Numbered from the stretch's first letter, positions 17,237 through 27,520 are shown. The stretch is DNA of 33,223 bases from Deltaproteobacteria bacterium (GCA_026388545.1 JAPLJS010000018.1:1-33223), one strand, 5' to 3'. Program-made: numbers and translations. Notes: generated by a model from the letters alone, not told the origin.

Positions 17237-18342
17237 AATTTGACCGCCGATTATTTTTCAATTTTGATTGGACCCTGTTCTTTCTTATACTGATCATAAG
17301 TTGTATCGGTCTTTTAAACATTTACAGTGCAGGTTACAGCCTGGATAATTTCAGGCAGGAGACCCTTTATATCAAACAGGCTCAATGGATAATTATCAGC
17401 CTTCTATTAATAGGGATTATCATTTGTATTGATTATCGATTCATCTGTCGATTCGCCTATGTAATCTATGCGGTCTCTATCCTTCTTCTGATAGTGGTTG
17501 CACTATACGGGTATGCCACCCACGGATCCCAACGCTGGATTGCCATAGGAGGATTTTTTTTCCAGCCTTCAGAGTTAGTAAAATTGACAATCATAATCGC
17601 ACTGGCAAAATATTTTGATGACCACATGATAGAGAGAAGCTACAGACTAAGAGAACTGCTTATACCTTTTTGTATCGTATTGATCCCTTTTCTGTTTATT
17701 CTGAAGCAACCTGATCTCGGCACGGCATTAATTCTTATCATTCTCTTTTTATCCATGGCCTTTTTCATAGGTATAGAATGGAAATCACTTATGTTGGCTT
17801 TCGCCAGCGGTGTACTCCTGGTTCCCATTTCCTGGCTTCTTTTGAAAGATTATCAAAAAGAAAGGATCATGACCTTTTTCGATCCGGAGAATGATCCCCT
17901 TGGTTCGGGATATCATATTATTCAATCCATAATTGCCATAGGTTCAGGAGGCATCTTTGGTAAAGGGTATTTGAAGGGAACCCAGACACAATTGAAATTT
18001 CTGCCGGTACAGCAGACAGATTTTGTTTTTTCTGTTTTTGCAGAGGAGTGGGGTTTCCTTGGAGGATTAATCCTGATAATCATGTTTTCCGTATTGATAT
18101 TGTGGTGTTTGAAAATTGCGTTACAGTCGAGGGATCTTTTAGGAATGTTGATATCTTTCGGCATTACGATGCTTATCTTCTGGGAGGTGTTTATCAATGT
18201 CGGGATGGTGTTGGGTATTCTTCCCGTCGTCGGCATCCCAATGCCATTTTTTAGTTACGGAGGTTCTTCAATGATTGTCCTGATGACAGCCATGGGATTT
18301 TTATTGAATATCAGCATGAGAAGGTTTATTCTCCATCCATAA
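17233..18342 (+). CDS. rodA: peptidoglycan glycosyltransferase RodA (SEDS family)
   Basis: RodA polymerises lipid II into glycan strands as the partner of PBP2. The 369-residue protein starts at ATG 17233, overlapping the mrdA stop by 4 bases. It has about ten membrane spans and SEDS landmarks: HGSQRWIAIGGFFFQPSELVKL, LKQPDLGTALIL, RIMTFFDPENDPLGSGYHIIQSIIAIGSGGIFGKGYLKGTQ (read in parts), LPVQQTDFVFSVFAEEWGF and GMVLGILPVVGIPMPFFSYGGSS. The essential Asp is expected in the QQTDF-containing loop. Only about 45 bases separate it from the bactofilin gene. Confidence 0.96.
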   Translation: MKFDRRLFFNFDWTLFFLILIISCIGLLNIYSAGYSLDNFRQETLYIKQAQWIIISLLLIGIIICIDYRFICRFAYVIYAVSILLLIVVALYGYATHGSQRWIAIGGFFFQPSELVKLTIIIALAKYFDDHMIERSYRLRELLIPFCIVLIPFLFILKQPDLGTALILIILFLSMAFFIGIEWKSLMLAFASGVLLVPISWLLLKDYQKERIMTFFDPENDPLGSGYHIIQSIIAIGSGGIFGKGYLKGTQTQLKFLPVQQTDFVFSVFAEEWGFLGGLILIIMFSVLILWCLKIALQSRDLLGMLISFGITMLIFWEVFINVGMVLGILPVVGIPMPFFSYGGSSMIVLMTAMGFLLNISMRRFILHP

Positions 18343-18387
18343 TCTTTATAAAGTCACATGAAGGTGCCAAAATCGAGGAGTTCGGTG

Positions 18388-18789
18388 ATGCTAAGCAAGA
18401 AAAAAGATGAAGGATTCAAGGCATTTCTTGGAAAAGGAACAGAATTTACCGGGAAATTAATATTTAGCGGAGCTGTCTGCATTGAAGGTAACTTCAATGG
18501 CGAGATATTTGGTGGGGGAACCTTAACGGTAGGTGAAGGAGCACACGTTGAAGCTGACATAAACGTTGGAGGCATCTTGATTTACGGAGATGTCTTAGGA
18601 CAGATTGAAGTTCAAGAAAGGATTGAAATTTATCCCCCGGGAAGGGTCCTGGGAAATGTAAAAACACCGATTTTCATAATAAAAGAGGGTGCAGTGTTCG
18701 AAGGGACTTCCAGAATGGACAACAGCAAGTTAAACAAATATAAAGGTGATAGTAAATCCATAGCCTTAGAAGAAGAGAACAAAGAATAA
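18388..18789 (+). CDS. bactofilin (polymer-forming cytoskeletal protein)
   Basis: The start at ATG 18388 is set by GAGGAG with 7 bases of spacing, giving 133 residues; an ATG at 18358 lacks a comparable site. The core (about 10-110) is a right-handed beta-helix of bactofilin (DUF583) type, with repeated G-rich turns: FLGKGTEFTGKLIFSGAV, IEGNFNGEIFGGGTLTVGEGA, HVEADINVGGILIYGDVLG and PPGRVLGNVKTPIFIIKEGA. The C-terminus is a charged, probably disordered tail. Bactofilins form filaments and often recruit cell-wall enzymes. Its position at the end of the rod operon fits a role in cell shape. Confidence 0.92.
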   Translation: MLSKKKDEGFKAFLGKGTEFTGKLIFSGAVCIEGNFNGEIFGGGTLTVGEGAHVEADINVGGILIYGDVLGQIEVQERIEIYPPGRVLGNVKTPIFIIKEGAVFEGTSRMDNSKLNKYKGDSKSIALEEENKE

Positions 18790-18821
18790 ATACAGCAAAA
18801 CCAACTTCCGCCAAAAAATAC

Positions 18822-18850
18822 TTGACATTAGCGGTAAGTTGTGATTAGAA
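18822..18850 (+). promoter_or_regulatory. candidate promoter of the ATP synthase operon
   Basis: A perfect TTGACA (18822-18827) is followed after 17 bases by TTAGAA (18845-18850), a poor -10. It would give a long leader of about 190 bases containing the G4 motif and the 19-codon ORF. The -35 is good but the -10 is weak, so the exact promoter is uncertain. Confidence 0.35.
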
Positions 18851-18963
18851 GACCGCGTTTTTTGCACTCATCTTTTGGGTTTTTTAGGTTGCTCGTGTCC
18901 ATAGTTTATGTCACAACTTGTCCAGAGCCATTTCTCAAAATGAGATCAAAAAAACGCTAATTA

Positions 18964-18984
18964 GGGAGGAGTCGGGTGGGTGGG
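18964..18984 (+). promoter_or_regulatory. G-quadruplex-type motif in the ATP synthase leader
   Basis: Four GGG tracts are arranged G3-N7-G3-N1-G3-N1-G3, the canonical pattern with single-base loops that favours a stable parallel quadruplex. It lies in the sense strand of the predicted leader RNA and overlaps the ribosome-binding site and GTG start of the 19-codon ORF that follows. Confidence 0.4.
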
Positions 18985-19035
18985 TTCTGTTCATTCACTC
19001 GGTTTTTTTTGAATTTCACGATATTTTTGGTGTGA
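18976..19035 (+). CDS. candidate 19-aa leader peptide upstream of the ATP synthase genes
   Basis: AGGGAGGAG (18963-18971) precedes GTG 18976 by 4 bases. The frame encodes MGGFCSFTRFFLNFTIFLV and stops at TGA 19033-19035, 9 bases before the GTG start of the b' subunit gene. The peptide is hydrophobic and rich in Phe (six of 19 residues). It could be a translated leader that controls access to the downstream start, or a chance ORF. No family can be assigned to a peptide this short. Confidence 0.3.
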   Translation: MGGFCSFTRFFLNFTIFLV

Positions 19036-19044
19036 GGTAAGATA

Positions 19045-19473
19045 GTGATCAGCATTGATTATACACTTTGGATTCAGATGGGCAATTTCATTCTCTTGAT
19101 GCTCATTTTAAATTTACTCCTCTACAAGCCGATACTCGGCATCATTGATAAAAGAAAAAAGCAACTACAGGATACTGAAGAAGAAATCAAGCGCCTCAAC
19201 CAATCGGTTGAAGAAAGAATGGCGGCCTATGAGGAAAAGCTTCGCCAGGCAAAGATGGACGCTGTAGAGAAAAAGCAAGAGATTATAAAAAAAGGGGCCG
19301 AACGGGCAAAAAGCATCATTGATGCCGCGAAAGGCGAGATTCCCGGTATGATGGAAAAGTTTCACGGGGAGATGAACAGGGAAGTTGATGAGGCCAGACG
19401 TACTCTGACCAATCAGTCCAAGAAAATATCTGTCGAGATTGCCGAGAAACTGTTGGGAAGGAGTCTCCAATGA
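19045..19473 (+). CDS. atpF': ATP synthase subunit b' (Fo stator)
   Basis: This stator subunit tethers F1 to the membrane. The 142-residue protein starts at GTG 19045 with GAGG 7 bases upstream. One N-terminal membrane helix (about 9-28, MGNFILLMLILNLLLYKPIL) is followed by the polar RKKQLQDTEEEIKRLNQSVEERMAAYEEKL coiled coil (read in parts) and a C-terminal EIAEKLLGRSLQ. It is the first of seven genes (b', b, delta, alpha, gamma, beta, epsilon). Having separate b and b' is usual in deltaproteobacteria and phototrophs. It overlaps the next gene by ATGA. Confidence 0.9.
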   Translation: MISIDYTLWIQMGNFILLMLILNLLLYKPILGIIDKRKKQLQDTEEEIKRLNQSVEERMAAYEEKLRQAKMDAVEKKQEIIKKGAERAKSIIDAAKGEIPGMMEKFHGEMNREVDEARRTLTNQSKKISVEIAEKLLGRSLQ

Positions 19474-20081
19474 TAACAAGGTTTTCGAAAAAGCTGTTGA
19501 AGCGATCTTATTTACGTTTTTTTCTTTTATCAATCCTGCCGATTGTTCTCACCTCTGCAGTAGCTTATGCATCGGGAGGCGGAGGTGAAGAAGACACCAC
19601 GGCTATGATGAAGGATTTCGGCTGGAGAGTACTTGCCTTTGTTATCCTGGTTGCATTCCTTTACTGGGCTACTGCAAAAAATATCAAAGAATTTTTCAGC
19701 GAAAGGCGTCAAAATATCAAGGCGACCATCGAAGAAAAAATAGCTGAAAAAGAAGAGACAGCAAAAAAATTCAGGGAATACTCTGCAAAGCTGGATAAAG
19801 CCACTGAGGAAATAAACAACATCATCGACATGATAAAAACGCAGGGAACGATAGAGAAGGAAAAGATCATCGAAGATGCAAAAAGGGCGGCCGAGAAGAT
19901 GAAAGAAGATACTCAGGCGAGAATGGCACAGGAATTCAAGGCAGCTAGAAATCAACTCAGGGCAGAAGCCGCTCAGCTTTCCGTGGAGATGGCCGAAGAG
20001 CTTCTGAAGAAGAATATAAAGCCGGAACATCACGAATACATGGTGAAAGACTATTTAGATAAGGTGGTGAAAAAACATTGA
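19470..20081 (+). CDS. atpF: ATP synthase subunit b (Fo stator)
   Basis: This is the second stator subunit, 203 residues, ATG 19470 overlapping the b' stop. Unlike typical 156-residue b subunits it has an N-terminal signal-like segment (residues 1-35, FFLLSILPIVLTSAVAYASG) ahead of the true membrane helix (about 50-67, WRVLAFVILVAFLYWATA), then a long coiled coil (KEFFSERRQNIKATIEEK onward) and SVEMAEELLKKNI at the end. From memory this extended form occurs in related deltaproteobacteria. Its TGA overlaps the TTG start of atpH. Confidence 0.9.
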   Translation: MITRFSKKLLKRSYLRFFLLSILPIVLTSAVAYASGGGGEEDTTAMMKDFGWRVLAFVILVAFLYWATAKNIKEFFSERRQNIKATIEEKIAEKEETAKKFREYSAKLDKATEEINNIIDMIKTQGTIEKEKIIEDAKRAAEKMKEDTQARMAQEFKAARNQLRAEAAQLSVEMAEELLKKNIKPEHHEYMVKDYLDKVVKKH

Positions 20082-20623
20082 TAATCAGCAATATTGCGAA
20101 GCGCTATGCCCGGGCATTTTTTGGAATAGCCAGGGAAGATGGACTCTATGAAAAGTATTACCTTGAATTGACACTTTTTTCGTCCATCATTAAAGAAAGC
20201 AAAGATCTCAAGGAATTATTGTTAAACCCTGTTTTTGGTCAGGATGAAAAAAGAGCCGTTGTAGATTCGCTTCTGAAAAAGACTGATATATCGAATGTGA
20301 CGGCAAACTTTTTAAGACTCCTGGTTGATAAGCGAAGAATCGGTATTCTTCCCGATATAGAAAGCTGTTACCGGAAATTTATGGATGATGCCCTGAAAAA
20401 AATAAGGGTTGATGTCAAAACAGCTTTCCCATTATCTGCTGAATTATCCGAAAAACTTCAGAAGCGTATGGAAGATTTAACCGGCAGAAAAGTTGAAATG
20501 GCGGTTTCAGAAGATGCCTCATTGTTGGGTGGCATTGTCGTAGGTGTAGGGGATACCCTCTACGATGGAAGTATAAAAACTCAACTGCATAATGTTAGGA
20601 ATCTCTTAGGGGAGGAAATATAG
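20078..20623 (+). CDS. atpH: ATP synthase subunit delta
   Basis: Delta (OSCP homologue) joins the stator to the top of the alpha3beta3 head. The 181-residue protein starts at TTG 20078, overlapping the atpF stop by 4 bases. Characteristic parts are IAKRYARAFFGIA at the N-terminus, LLLNPVFGQDEKRAVVDSLL, FLRLLVDKRRIGILPDIESCY, and the C-terminal DASLLGGIVVGVGDTLYDGSIKTQL (read in parts). It ends three bases before atpA and contains the atpA ribosome-binding site (GGGGAGG). Confidence 0.95.
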   Translation: MIISNIAKRYARAFFGIAREDGLYEKYYLELTLFSSIIKESKDLKELLLNPVFGQDEKRAVVDSLLKKTDISNVTANFLRLLVDKRRIGILPDIESCYRKFMDDALKKIRVDVKTAFPLSAELSEKLQKRMEDLTGRKVEMAVSEDASLLGGIVVGVGDTLYDGSIKTQLHNVRNLLGEEI

Positions 20624-20626
20624 AGC

Positions 20627-22141
20627 ATGGAGAAAATCAGGGCAGAAGAAATAAGTGAAATCATCTCCAAACAGATTAGAGACTATGAGAAGAAACTGGA
20701 CATAAGTGAAGTCGGAACAGTCCTGTCAGTGGGAGATGGTATTGCCAGGGTTTATGGCGTGGAAAATGCGATGGCCATGGAATTGTTGGAGTTCCCGGGT
20801 GGAATACTCGGCATGGTTCTCAATTTGGAATCCGACAATGTGGGTGTTGCCATTTTAGGAGAAGTTACCCATATCAAAGAAGGGGATATTGTAAAAAGAA
20901 CGGGCAGGATCGCCCAGGTCCCTGTGGGAGAGGCGGTACTTGGCCGTGTCATTGATGGAACCGGCGCACCGATTGATGGCAAAGGTCCCATAGAGACAAC
21001 CGAGTTTAGGAGAATAGAGATGATTGCCCCTGGCGTCGTTCAACGCCAGCCAGTCAACACGCCCATGTACACCGGCATCAAAGCGATCGACGCCATGACG
21101 CCAATCGGACGGGGTCAGAGAGAGCTTATTATTGGCGACAGGCAGATCGGGAAAACCGCGATTTGTGTAGACGCCATCATCAGACAGAAGGACACCGGCG
21201 TAAAGTGTATTTATGTTGCCATCGGCCAGAAGAAATCAACGGTGGCCCAGGTGGTGGAAAACCTGCGGAAGCATGGCGCCATGCCTTATACCTGTGTCAT
21301 TGCGGCATGCGCCAGTGACCCGGCAACGCTTCAGTACATCGCGGCATACTCCGGGTGCAGTATCGGCGAATATTTCCGGGACAGGAAGCAGGATGCCCTG
21401 ATCATCTACGATGACCTCTCCAAACAGGCGGTGGCTTACCGGCAGATTTCATTGCTTTTGAGAAGACCCCCCGGTCGAGAAGCCTTCCCGGGAGATATTT
21501 TCTACAACCACTCTCGATTGTTGGAACGCGCCGCTCGTGTGAGCGATGACCTCGGAGGCGGATCCCTTACGGCCCTTCCCATTATTGAGACCCAGGCAGG
21601 CGACGTATCCGCTTACATCCCGACAAACGTTATTTCCATCACAGACGGTCAGGTGTATCTCGAACCGAGTTTATTCTTTTCCGGTGTTCGGCCGGCGATC
21701 AATGTTGGTCTGTCGGTTTCGCGAGTCGGAGGCGCAGCCCAGGTAAAGGCAATGAAACAGGTGGCGGGGAGACTGAAACTTGAGCTTGCCCAGTTCCGTG
21801 AACTGGCAGCCTTTGCCCAGTTCGGAAGCGACTTGGACAAGGGAACACAGGCGCAGTTGGAACGAGGTGCGCGTCTGGTCGAAATCCTGAAACAGCCCCA
21901 GTTCGAGCCAAGGTCTCTGTCACAACAGGTTGCCATCCTGTTTGCCGGTACAAGGGGTTTCCTTGACAAATACCCAGTCGAGAAGCTGAAGGAGTATGAG
22001 CCGCAGCTCCTGAGTTTTATTGGAAGCAAGTACCCCGAGATCAACCGCGAGATTGATGAGAAAAAGGAGATCAGCCCGGACCTCGATAAGAAGATTAGTT
22101 CGGCATTGACGGAGTTTGATTCCGTGTTCGTCACCGGGTAA
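20627..22141 (+). CDS. atpA: ATP synthase subunit alpha
   Basis: Alpha is the non-catalytic nucleotide-binding subunit of F1, 504 residues from ATG 20627. The Walker A is GDRQIGKT (170-177), with isoleucine where GDRQTGKT is usual, but the GxxxxGKT frame is intact. Other landmarks are the N-terminal beta barrel ([15 protein letters not shown]), [20 protein letters not shown] (Walker B), [17 protein letters not shown], and [11 protein letters not shown] with the conserved arginine finger. Length is standard. Confidence 0.98.
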   Translation: MEKIRAEEISEIISKQIRDYEKKLDISEVGTVLSVGDGIARVYGVENAMAMELLEFPGGILGMVLNLESDNVGVAILGEVTHIKEGDIVKRTGRIAQVPVGEAVLGRVIDGTGAPIDGKGPIETTEFRRIEMIAPGVVQRQPVNTPMYTGIKAIDAMTPIGRGQRELIIGDRQIGKTAICVDAIIRQKDTGVKCIYVAIGQKKSTVAQVVENLRKHGAMPYTCVIAACASDPATLQYIAAYSGCSIGEYFRDRKQDALIIYDDLSKQAVAYRQISLLLRRPPGREAFPGDIFYNHSRLLERAARVSDDLGGGSLTALPIIETQAGDVSAYIPTNVISITDGQVYLEPSLFFSGVRPAINVGLSVSRVGGAAQVKAMKQVAGRLKLELAQFRELAAFAQFGSDLDKGTQAQLERGARLVEILKQPQFEPRSLSQQVAILFAGTRGFLDKYPVEKLKEYEPQLLSFIGSKYPEINREIDEKKEISPDLDKKISSALTEFDSVFVTG

Positions 22142-22194
22142 GGAATTGAGCGCATTCTGATAAATAGATCACATACTTAAAGAAGGAAGAATTA

Positions 22195-23070
22195 ATGGCC
22201 GCACTAAAGGACATTAGAAGAAAAATAGTTGGAGTAAAAAAAACAAAGCAGATCACCAGAGCCATGAATATGGTGGCCGCCTCGAAACTGAAAGCTGCAC
22301 AGTCGAGGATGGAAAATTTCCGTCCCTATGCGATGAAATTCATGGAGGTACTCAGCAGCCTGGCGCTCCGTGTTGATGCCAGCAATAGCCCCCTCCTGGC
22401 AGTCAGAGAACCGAAAAAAATCAGGGTAATCTGTATGACTTCGGACAGAGGTCTCTGCGGAGGTTTCAATACCAACCTGATTAAAGCAACAGAAAGATTC
22501 ATTCGGGACAAGGCCAAGGAAGGTAAAGAGATAGAATTGATTGCCGTAGGGAGGAAAGGTAGAGATTATTTCAGAAAAAAAGCGAAGCTAAACAAAGAGT
22601 TTCCCGATGTTTTTGGAAAATTCGATATAACCCTTGCTGTAAAAATATCCGATGAAATCATACCCTCCTTCGAACGGGAGGAATATGATGAATTGTATGT
22701 TATATACAATGAATTCAGGAATATAGCAGTACAAAGGCCTTCAGTCGTGAGGCTATTCCCCTTGCCCCCGATCGGGAAGGACGAAGATGTGGATCCCAAC
22801 TCCAGAATTGATTACATTTATGAACCTTCCGATGAGGTTTTATTGGATAAGCTATTAACCATGTATGTACACGTTCTGGTCTTCAGAGCACTCTTAGAGA
22901 CGTCCGCCGGAGAAAACGGCGCACGAATGGTCTCGATGGACAACGCAACAAAGAATTGCGAGGAAATGATCCAGAGCCTTACGTTAAAAATGAACAAAGC
23001 ACGACAGTCTGCCATTACAGCTGAGCTGATGGATATTGTCGGCGGCACCGAGGCCCTGGCAAAAAGTTAA
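22195..23070 (+). CDS. atpG: ATP synthase subunit gamma
   Basis: Gamma is the central shaft of F1. The 291-residue protein starts at ATG 22195 with AAGGAAG upstream. The N-terminal helix MAALKDIRRKIVGVKKTKQI and the TRAMNMVAASKLKAAQSRM segment are hallmark, as is TSDRGLCGGFNTN, and the C-terminal helix contains LLETSAGENGARMVSMDNAT and NKARQSAITAELMDIVGGTE (read in parts). It sits 53 bases after atpA. Confidence 0.97.
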   Translation: MAALKDIRRKIVGVKKTKQITRAMNMVAASKLKAAQSRMENFRPYAMKFMEVLSSLALRVDASNSPLLAVREPKKIRVICMTSDRGLCGGFNTNLIKATERFIRDKAKEGKEIELIAVGRKGRDYFRKKAKLNKEFPDVFGKFDITLAVKISDEIIPSFEREEYDELYVIYNEFRNIAVQRPSVVRLFPLPPIGKDEDVDPNSRIDYIYEPSDEVLLDKLLTMYVHVLVFRALLETSAGENGARMVSMDNATKNCEEMIQSLTLKMNKARQSAITAELMDIVGGTEALAKS

Positions 23071-23080
23071 AAAAAGTTAA

Positions 23081-24511
<1,431 letters not shown>

Positions 24512-24530
24512 TGAGGCCGGAGGAATCACC

Positions 24531-24938
24531 ATGGCTGATGAATTGATGTTGGAAATAGTCACACCTGAAAAATTAGCGTTCAGCGGTAAAGTGGAAGATG
24601 TAACGATACCCGGTACGGAGGGTGAATTCGGTGTGTTGAGAGGGCATGCGGCGCTTCTCAGCTCAGTCGACATCGGGGAGTTGAATTTCACCAAGGAAAA
24701 TAAGAAAACGTTCTATGCATTGAATACGGGCTATGCTGAAGTTACAGGCGATAAAGTTACAATCCTGGTAGAAACCGCGGAAAGGTCGGATTTGATCGAC
24801 AAGGAAAGGGCAAAAAGGGCAAAGGAAAACGCGGAAGGAAAACTAGCCAAGTTGTCCAAGGACGATGTGGAATTCGAAACCATCAGGATAGCCCTGGCCA
24901 GAGCCATCATGAGGATCAATGTAGCGGAGAAGTCGTAA
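24531..24938 (+). CDS. atpC: ATP synthase subunit epsilon
   Basis: Epsilon regulates F1 and couples the shaft to the c-ring. The 135-residue protein starts at ATG 24531 behind GGAGG with 7 bases of spacing. The N-terminal beta sandwich shows [34 protein letters not shown] and [20 protein letters not shown]; the C-terminal helices follow ([18 protein letters not shown]). It is the last gene of the operon and is followed by a strong terminator. Confidence 0.96.
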   Translation: MADELMLEIVTPEKLAFSGKVEDVTIPGTEGEFGVLRGHAALLSSVDIGELNFTKENKKTFYALNTGYAEVTGDKVTILVETAERSDLIDKERAKRAKENAEGKLAKLSKDDVEFETIRIALARAIMRINVAEKS

Positions 24939-24963
24939 GGACGCAAATAACTACTTGTGCAGG

Positions 24964-25013
24964 AAAGCCAAGGGTTGAGAAATGAAGATCCATTTCGAAC
25001 TCTTGGCTTTTTT
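24964..25013 (+). terminator. rho-independent terminator after the ATP synthase operon
   Basis: AAAGCCAAGGGTT...GAAATG (24964-24984) pairs with CATTTC...AACTCTTGGCTTT (24991-25010) around a six-base loop. This gives a long, nearly perfect stem followed by TTTTTT ending at 25013. It lies between convergent atpC and greA and probably stops atp transcription; the T-run on the greA side is short. Confidence 0.85.
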
Positions 25014-25034
25014 AGTTTCTATAATGTCCTGTTT

Positions 25035-25517
25035 TTACTTCTTCCCGGCAACACTGATGTCAACAATTTTAAATTCCCGCACGCCTCCCGGTGTTTTAAC
25101 ACTGACTTCGTCACCAATGCTTTTCCCAATCAACGCCTTTCCTATGGGTGAGGTCACCGAGATTGTATTCTCATTTATATCCGACTCAAACGGACCCACA
25201 AGCTGATAGGTAATTCCCGTTCCCGTGTTTATATCTTCGAGGGTAACCGTTGATCCAAAAAATACTTTCTCGCTTGTTAAACCATCAAGGTTTACAATAT
25301 ATGACGTGGCAAGATTATTTTCGAGTTCCTGAATCCTTCCCTGTAAAAAAGATTGCCTTTCCTTGGCGGCAGCATATTCCGCATTCTCGCTTATATCCCC
25401 GTGTGCCCTTGCCGTTTCAATATCCCGTATATTTCCCGGTACGGAAGCCGTTTTTATATACTCCAGTTCCTTCTTTAATTTTTCAAATCCCGCCTTCGTA
25501 ATAGGCATTTTTTTCAT
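25035..25517 (-). CDS. greA: transcription elongation factor GreA
   Basis: GreA rescues backtracked RNA polymerase by stimulating transcript cleavage through its secondary channel. From ATG 25517 (AGGGAG 5 bases upstream) it has 160 residues, the family norm; an upstream extension to 25550 has no support. The N-terminal coiled coil has MPITKAGFEKLKKELEYIKT and the tip AHGDISENAEYAAAKERQ with the conserved acidic residues that hold the catalytic magnesium. The C-terminal FKBP-like domain has VFFGSTVTLEDINTG, SPIGKALIGKSIGDEVSV and REFKIVDIS. Confidence 0.96.
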   Translation of the reverse strand: MKKMPITKAGFEKLKKELEYIKTASVPGNIRDIETARAHGDISENAEYAAAKERQSFLQGRIQELENNLATSYIVNLDGLTSEKVFFGSTVTLEDINTGTGITYQLVGPFESDINENTISVTSPIGKALIGKSIGDEVSVKTPGGVREFKIVDISVAGKK

Positions 25518-25584
25518 ATATTCTCCCTGGGACGGTGTGCTCATATGCACCCGACACTAACACAGCCAATGAAACAGAAGTTGA

Positions 25585-25613
25585 CTTCTAATAGAGAAAT
25601 CGGCCGGTGTCAA
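25585..25613 (-). promoter_or_regulatory. probable sigma-70 promoter of greA
   Basis: On the minus strand a perfect TTGACA (25613-25608) is followed after 17 bases by TAGAAG (25590-25585), which matches four of six -10 positions. Transcription would start near 25578, giving a leader of about 60 bases before the greA ATG. Confidence 0.5.
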
Positions 25614-25721
25614 GGAAGATTTATCACGCATGGGTATCGGTTCTGCGAATGTCTTGCCATGTTTTTATAAGTATGTTACAGGATTGATCCTTCAGACAAA
25701 AAGTATGAAATTGTGAGAAAA

Positions 25722-26726
25722 ATGACAGGCCCGATGCTTGATAGATATAATAGAGAAATCAATTATCTGAGAGTTTCCATCACAGACAGGTGCAACCTTC
25801 GGTGTATCTACTGCATGCCTAAGGAGGGAATATCTCAGCTCGGACATGATGATATCCTGAAGTTTGAAGAAATATCACGGATCGTTCGTATTGCTGTGAG
25901 TATGGGAATCAGCAAGATCAGGATAACGGGCGGCGAGCCTCTGGTAAGACGCGGTGTCGTTGATTTTATTTCTTCACTGTCAGGAACAGTTGGTCTTAGT
26001 GACATCAGCCTGACAACCAACGGGATACTTCTGGAGGCATTTGCAGCAAAACTATTCGCTGCGGGAGTAAAAAGAGTCAACATCAGCCTTGATTCCCTCA
26101 ACGCCGAGAAGTACACCCTCATTACCAGGGGGGGAGACTTAAGCGCAGTGCTCTCGGGAATCGATGAAGTTCACAGGATCGGTTTTTCACCGATCAAGAT
26201 TAATATTGTGGCAATAAAAGGATTTAACGACGATGAGATACTGGATTTCGCAAAACTCAGCATTGACAAACCGTATCAGATCAGATTCATCGAGTTTATG
26301 GAATTGGGCCATGCCGCCCTCGATCATAGCAACCAGTATCTATCCAACACTCATATCAGGGAAATAATCAACAATAATTACCCTCTCGAACCTGTAAACA
26401 GTGAAAGGCATAAAGGTGACGGCCCGGCGAAGATTTACAGGATTGCAGACGGCGCCGGAGAAATCGGTTTTATAAGCCCGCTAAGTCATAAATTCTGCAA
26501 TGAATGCAACAGACTTCGGCTTACAGCGGACGGTCATCTCAGAGTGTGCCTGCTTTCAGACGAAGAGGTCGATTTGAAAGGTCCCCTGCGTGATGGCTGC
26601 AGTGATGCGGATCTGATTGATCTCATAATAAGGGCAATAGTAAAAAAGCCCATACGGCACTATATCTCCTGTGATGAAGGCCATAGAAAGAAATGTATGA
26701 CAGACATGTCTTCAATTGGTGGTTGA
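25722..26726 (+). CDS. moaA: GTP 3',8-cyclase MoaA
   Basis: MoaA is the radical SAM enzyme that rearranges GTP in the first step of molybdenum cofactor synthesis. From ATG 25722 it has 334 residues; GTG 25713 and ATG 25734 are also possible, and none has a good ribosome-binding site. The N-terminal cluster is C24, C28 and C31 in CNLRCIYC, the SAM-binding ITGGEPLVRR follows, and the second [4Fe-4S] cluster uses C259, C262 and C276 (CNECNRLRLTADGHLRVC). The protein ends in the conserved GG dipeptide (MSSIGG), so it looks functional. No other moa/moe gene is nearby; a methyltransferase gene starts 20 bases downstream. Confidence 0.96.
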   Translation: MTGPMLDRYNREINYLRVSITDRCNLRCIYCMPKEGISQLGHDDILKFEEISRIVRIAVSMGISKIRITGGEPLVRRGVVDFISSLSGTVGLSDISLTTNGILLEAFAAKLFAAGVKRVNISLDSLNAEKYTLITRGGDLSAVLSGIDEVHRIGFSPIKINIVAIKGFNDDEILDFAKLSIDKPYQIRFIEFMELGHAALDHSNQYLSNTHIREIINNNYPLEPVNSERHKGDGPAKIYRIADGAGEIGFISPLSHKFCNECNRLRLTADGHLRVCLLSDEEVDLKGPLRDGCSDADLIDLIIRAIVKKPIRHYISCDEGHRKKCMTDMSSIGG

Positions 26727-26746
26727 CGTGATATCGAGGGTTCCTG

Positions 26747-27520
26747 ATGATTTTCAACACTGAGGAGATCGCCAGATCGTACGATGACTGGCTTAACACA
26801 CCTGCCGGCCGCTATATTGACGGGAGGGAAAAAAGCCTGATTCTTGACCTTACCGCACCCAGGGTGGGTGAAAAAGTCCTTGACGTGGGGTGCGGAACGG
26901 GCGAACACCTCCTCCTTTTCATGAAAAAAGGATGCGATATCACGGGTGTTGATCCATCACCCTCTATGTTGGATATTGCTAAACAAAAGTTAGGAAACCG
27001 TGCGGATCTTTACATGGGCAAGGCTGAAGACCTTCCTTTTTCCGATAATGAGTTCGATATCGTTACCATGATCAGCTCCCTCGAATTCATAGAGGACCCC
27101 CAGAAGGCGATCTGTGAAGCCATCAGGGTATGCCGGGGAAGGGTCTTTTTGGGGGGAATGAATAAGTTATCCGTAGCAGGAACCCACTGGAAGTATCAGA
27201 GACTCGGATCTCCATCCATTTATAAAAGCGCCCGTTTCTTCCATATCGGTAAGTTATACGGCATGGTCAGGAACCAGCTTCAAGGGGTCCGTATCCAGTG
27301 GGGGAGCGTGATTTTCCTGCCCTATCGTTGGTATACATTTGCGACCGGAATTGAAGAGGCGATCCCCATCATGAAAAATCCGTTCGGCGCCTTTTTGGGT
27401 ATGTCATTTCCTGTAACCTTCACCTACAGGGCACTCCAGGATGTTATCAGGGAACCATTCAAGATTGAGGGACAAAGCAGACAGCCGGCGCACGGAATCA
27501 CGAGGGGAATAAGGAAATGA
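26747..27520 (+). CDS. class I SAM-dependent methyltransferase
   Basis: The 257-residue protein starts at ATG 26747 with GAGGG close upstream. Motif I is VLDVGCGTGEH (44-54), followed by GVDPSPSMLDIAKQKL (SAM ribose-binding acid), a KAEDLPFSDNEFDIVTMISSLEFIEDP motif II/III region (read in parts), all typical of UbiE-like small-molecule methyltransferases. The C-terminal 120 residues are less conserved, with a WKYQRLGSPSIYKSARFFHIGKL stretch (read in parts). Its stop overlaps the ATG of the radical SAM gene downstream (27517-27520), so the two are probably co-translated. Substrate unknown. Confidence 0.85.
   Translation: MIFNTEEIARSYDDWLNTPAGRYIDGREKSLILDLTAPRVGEKVLDVGCGTGEHLLLFMKKGCDITGVDPSPSMLDIAKQKLGNRADLYMGKAEDLPFSDNEFDIVTMISSLEFIEDPQKAICEAIRVCRGRVFLGGMNKLSVAGTHWKYQRLGSPSIYKSARFFHIGKLYGMVRNQLQGVRIQWGSVIFLPYRWYTFATGIEEAIPIMKNPFGAFLGMSFPVTFTYRALQDVIREPFKIEGQSRQPAHGITRGIRK

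Noticed and set aside
25551-25721. Moco riboswitch upstream of moaA
   Set aside because: The gap holds the greA promoter and I could not see the conserved paired helices of that riboswitch; a covariance-model search would decide.
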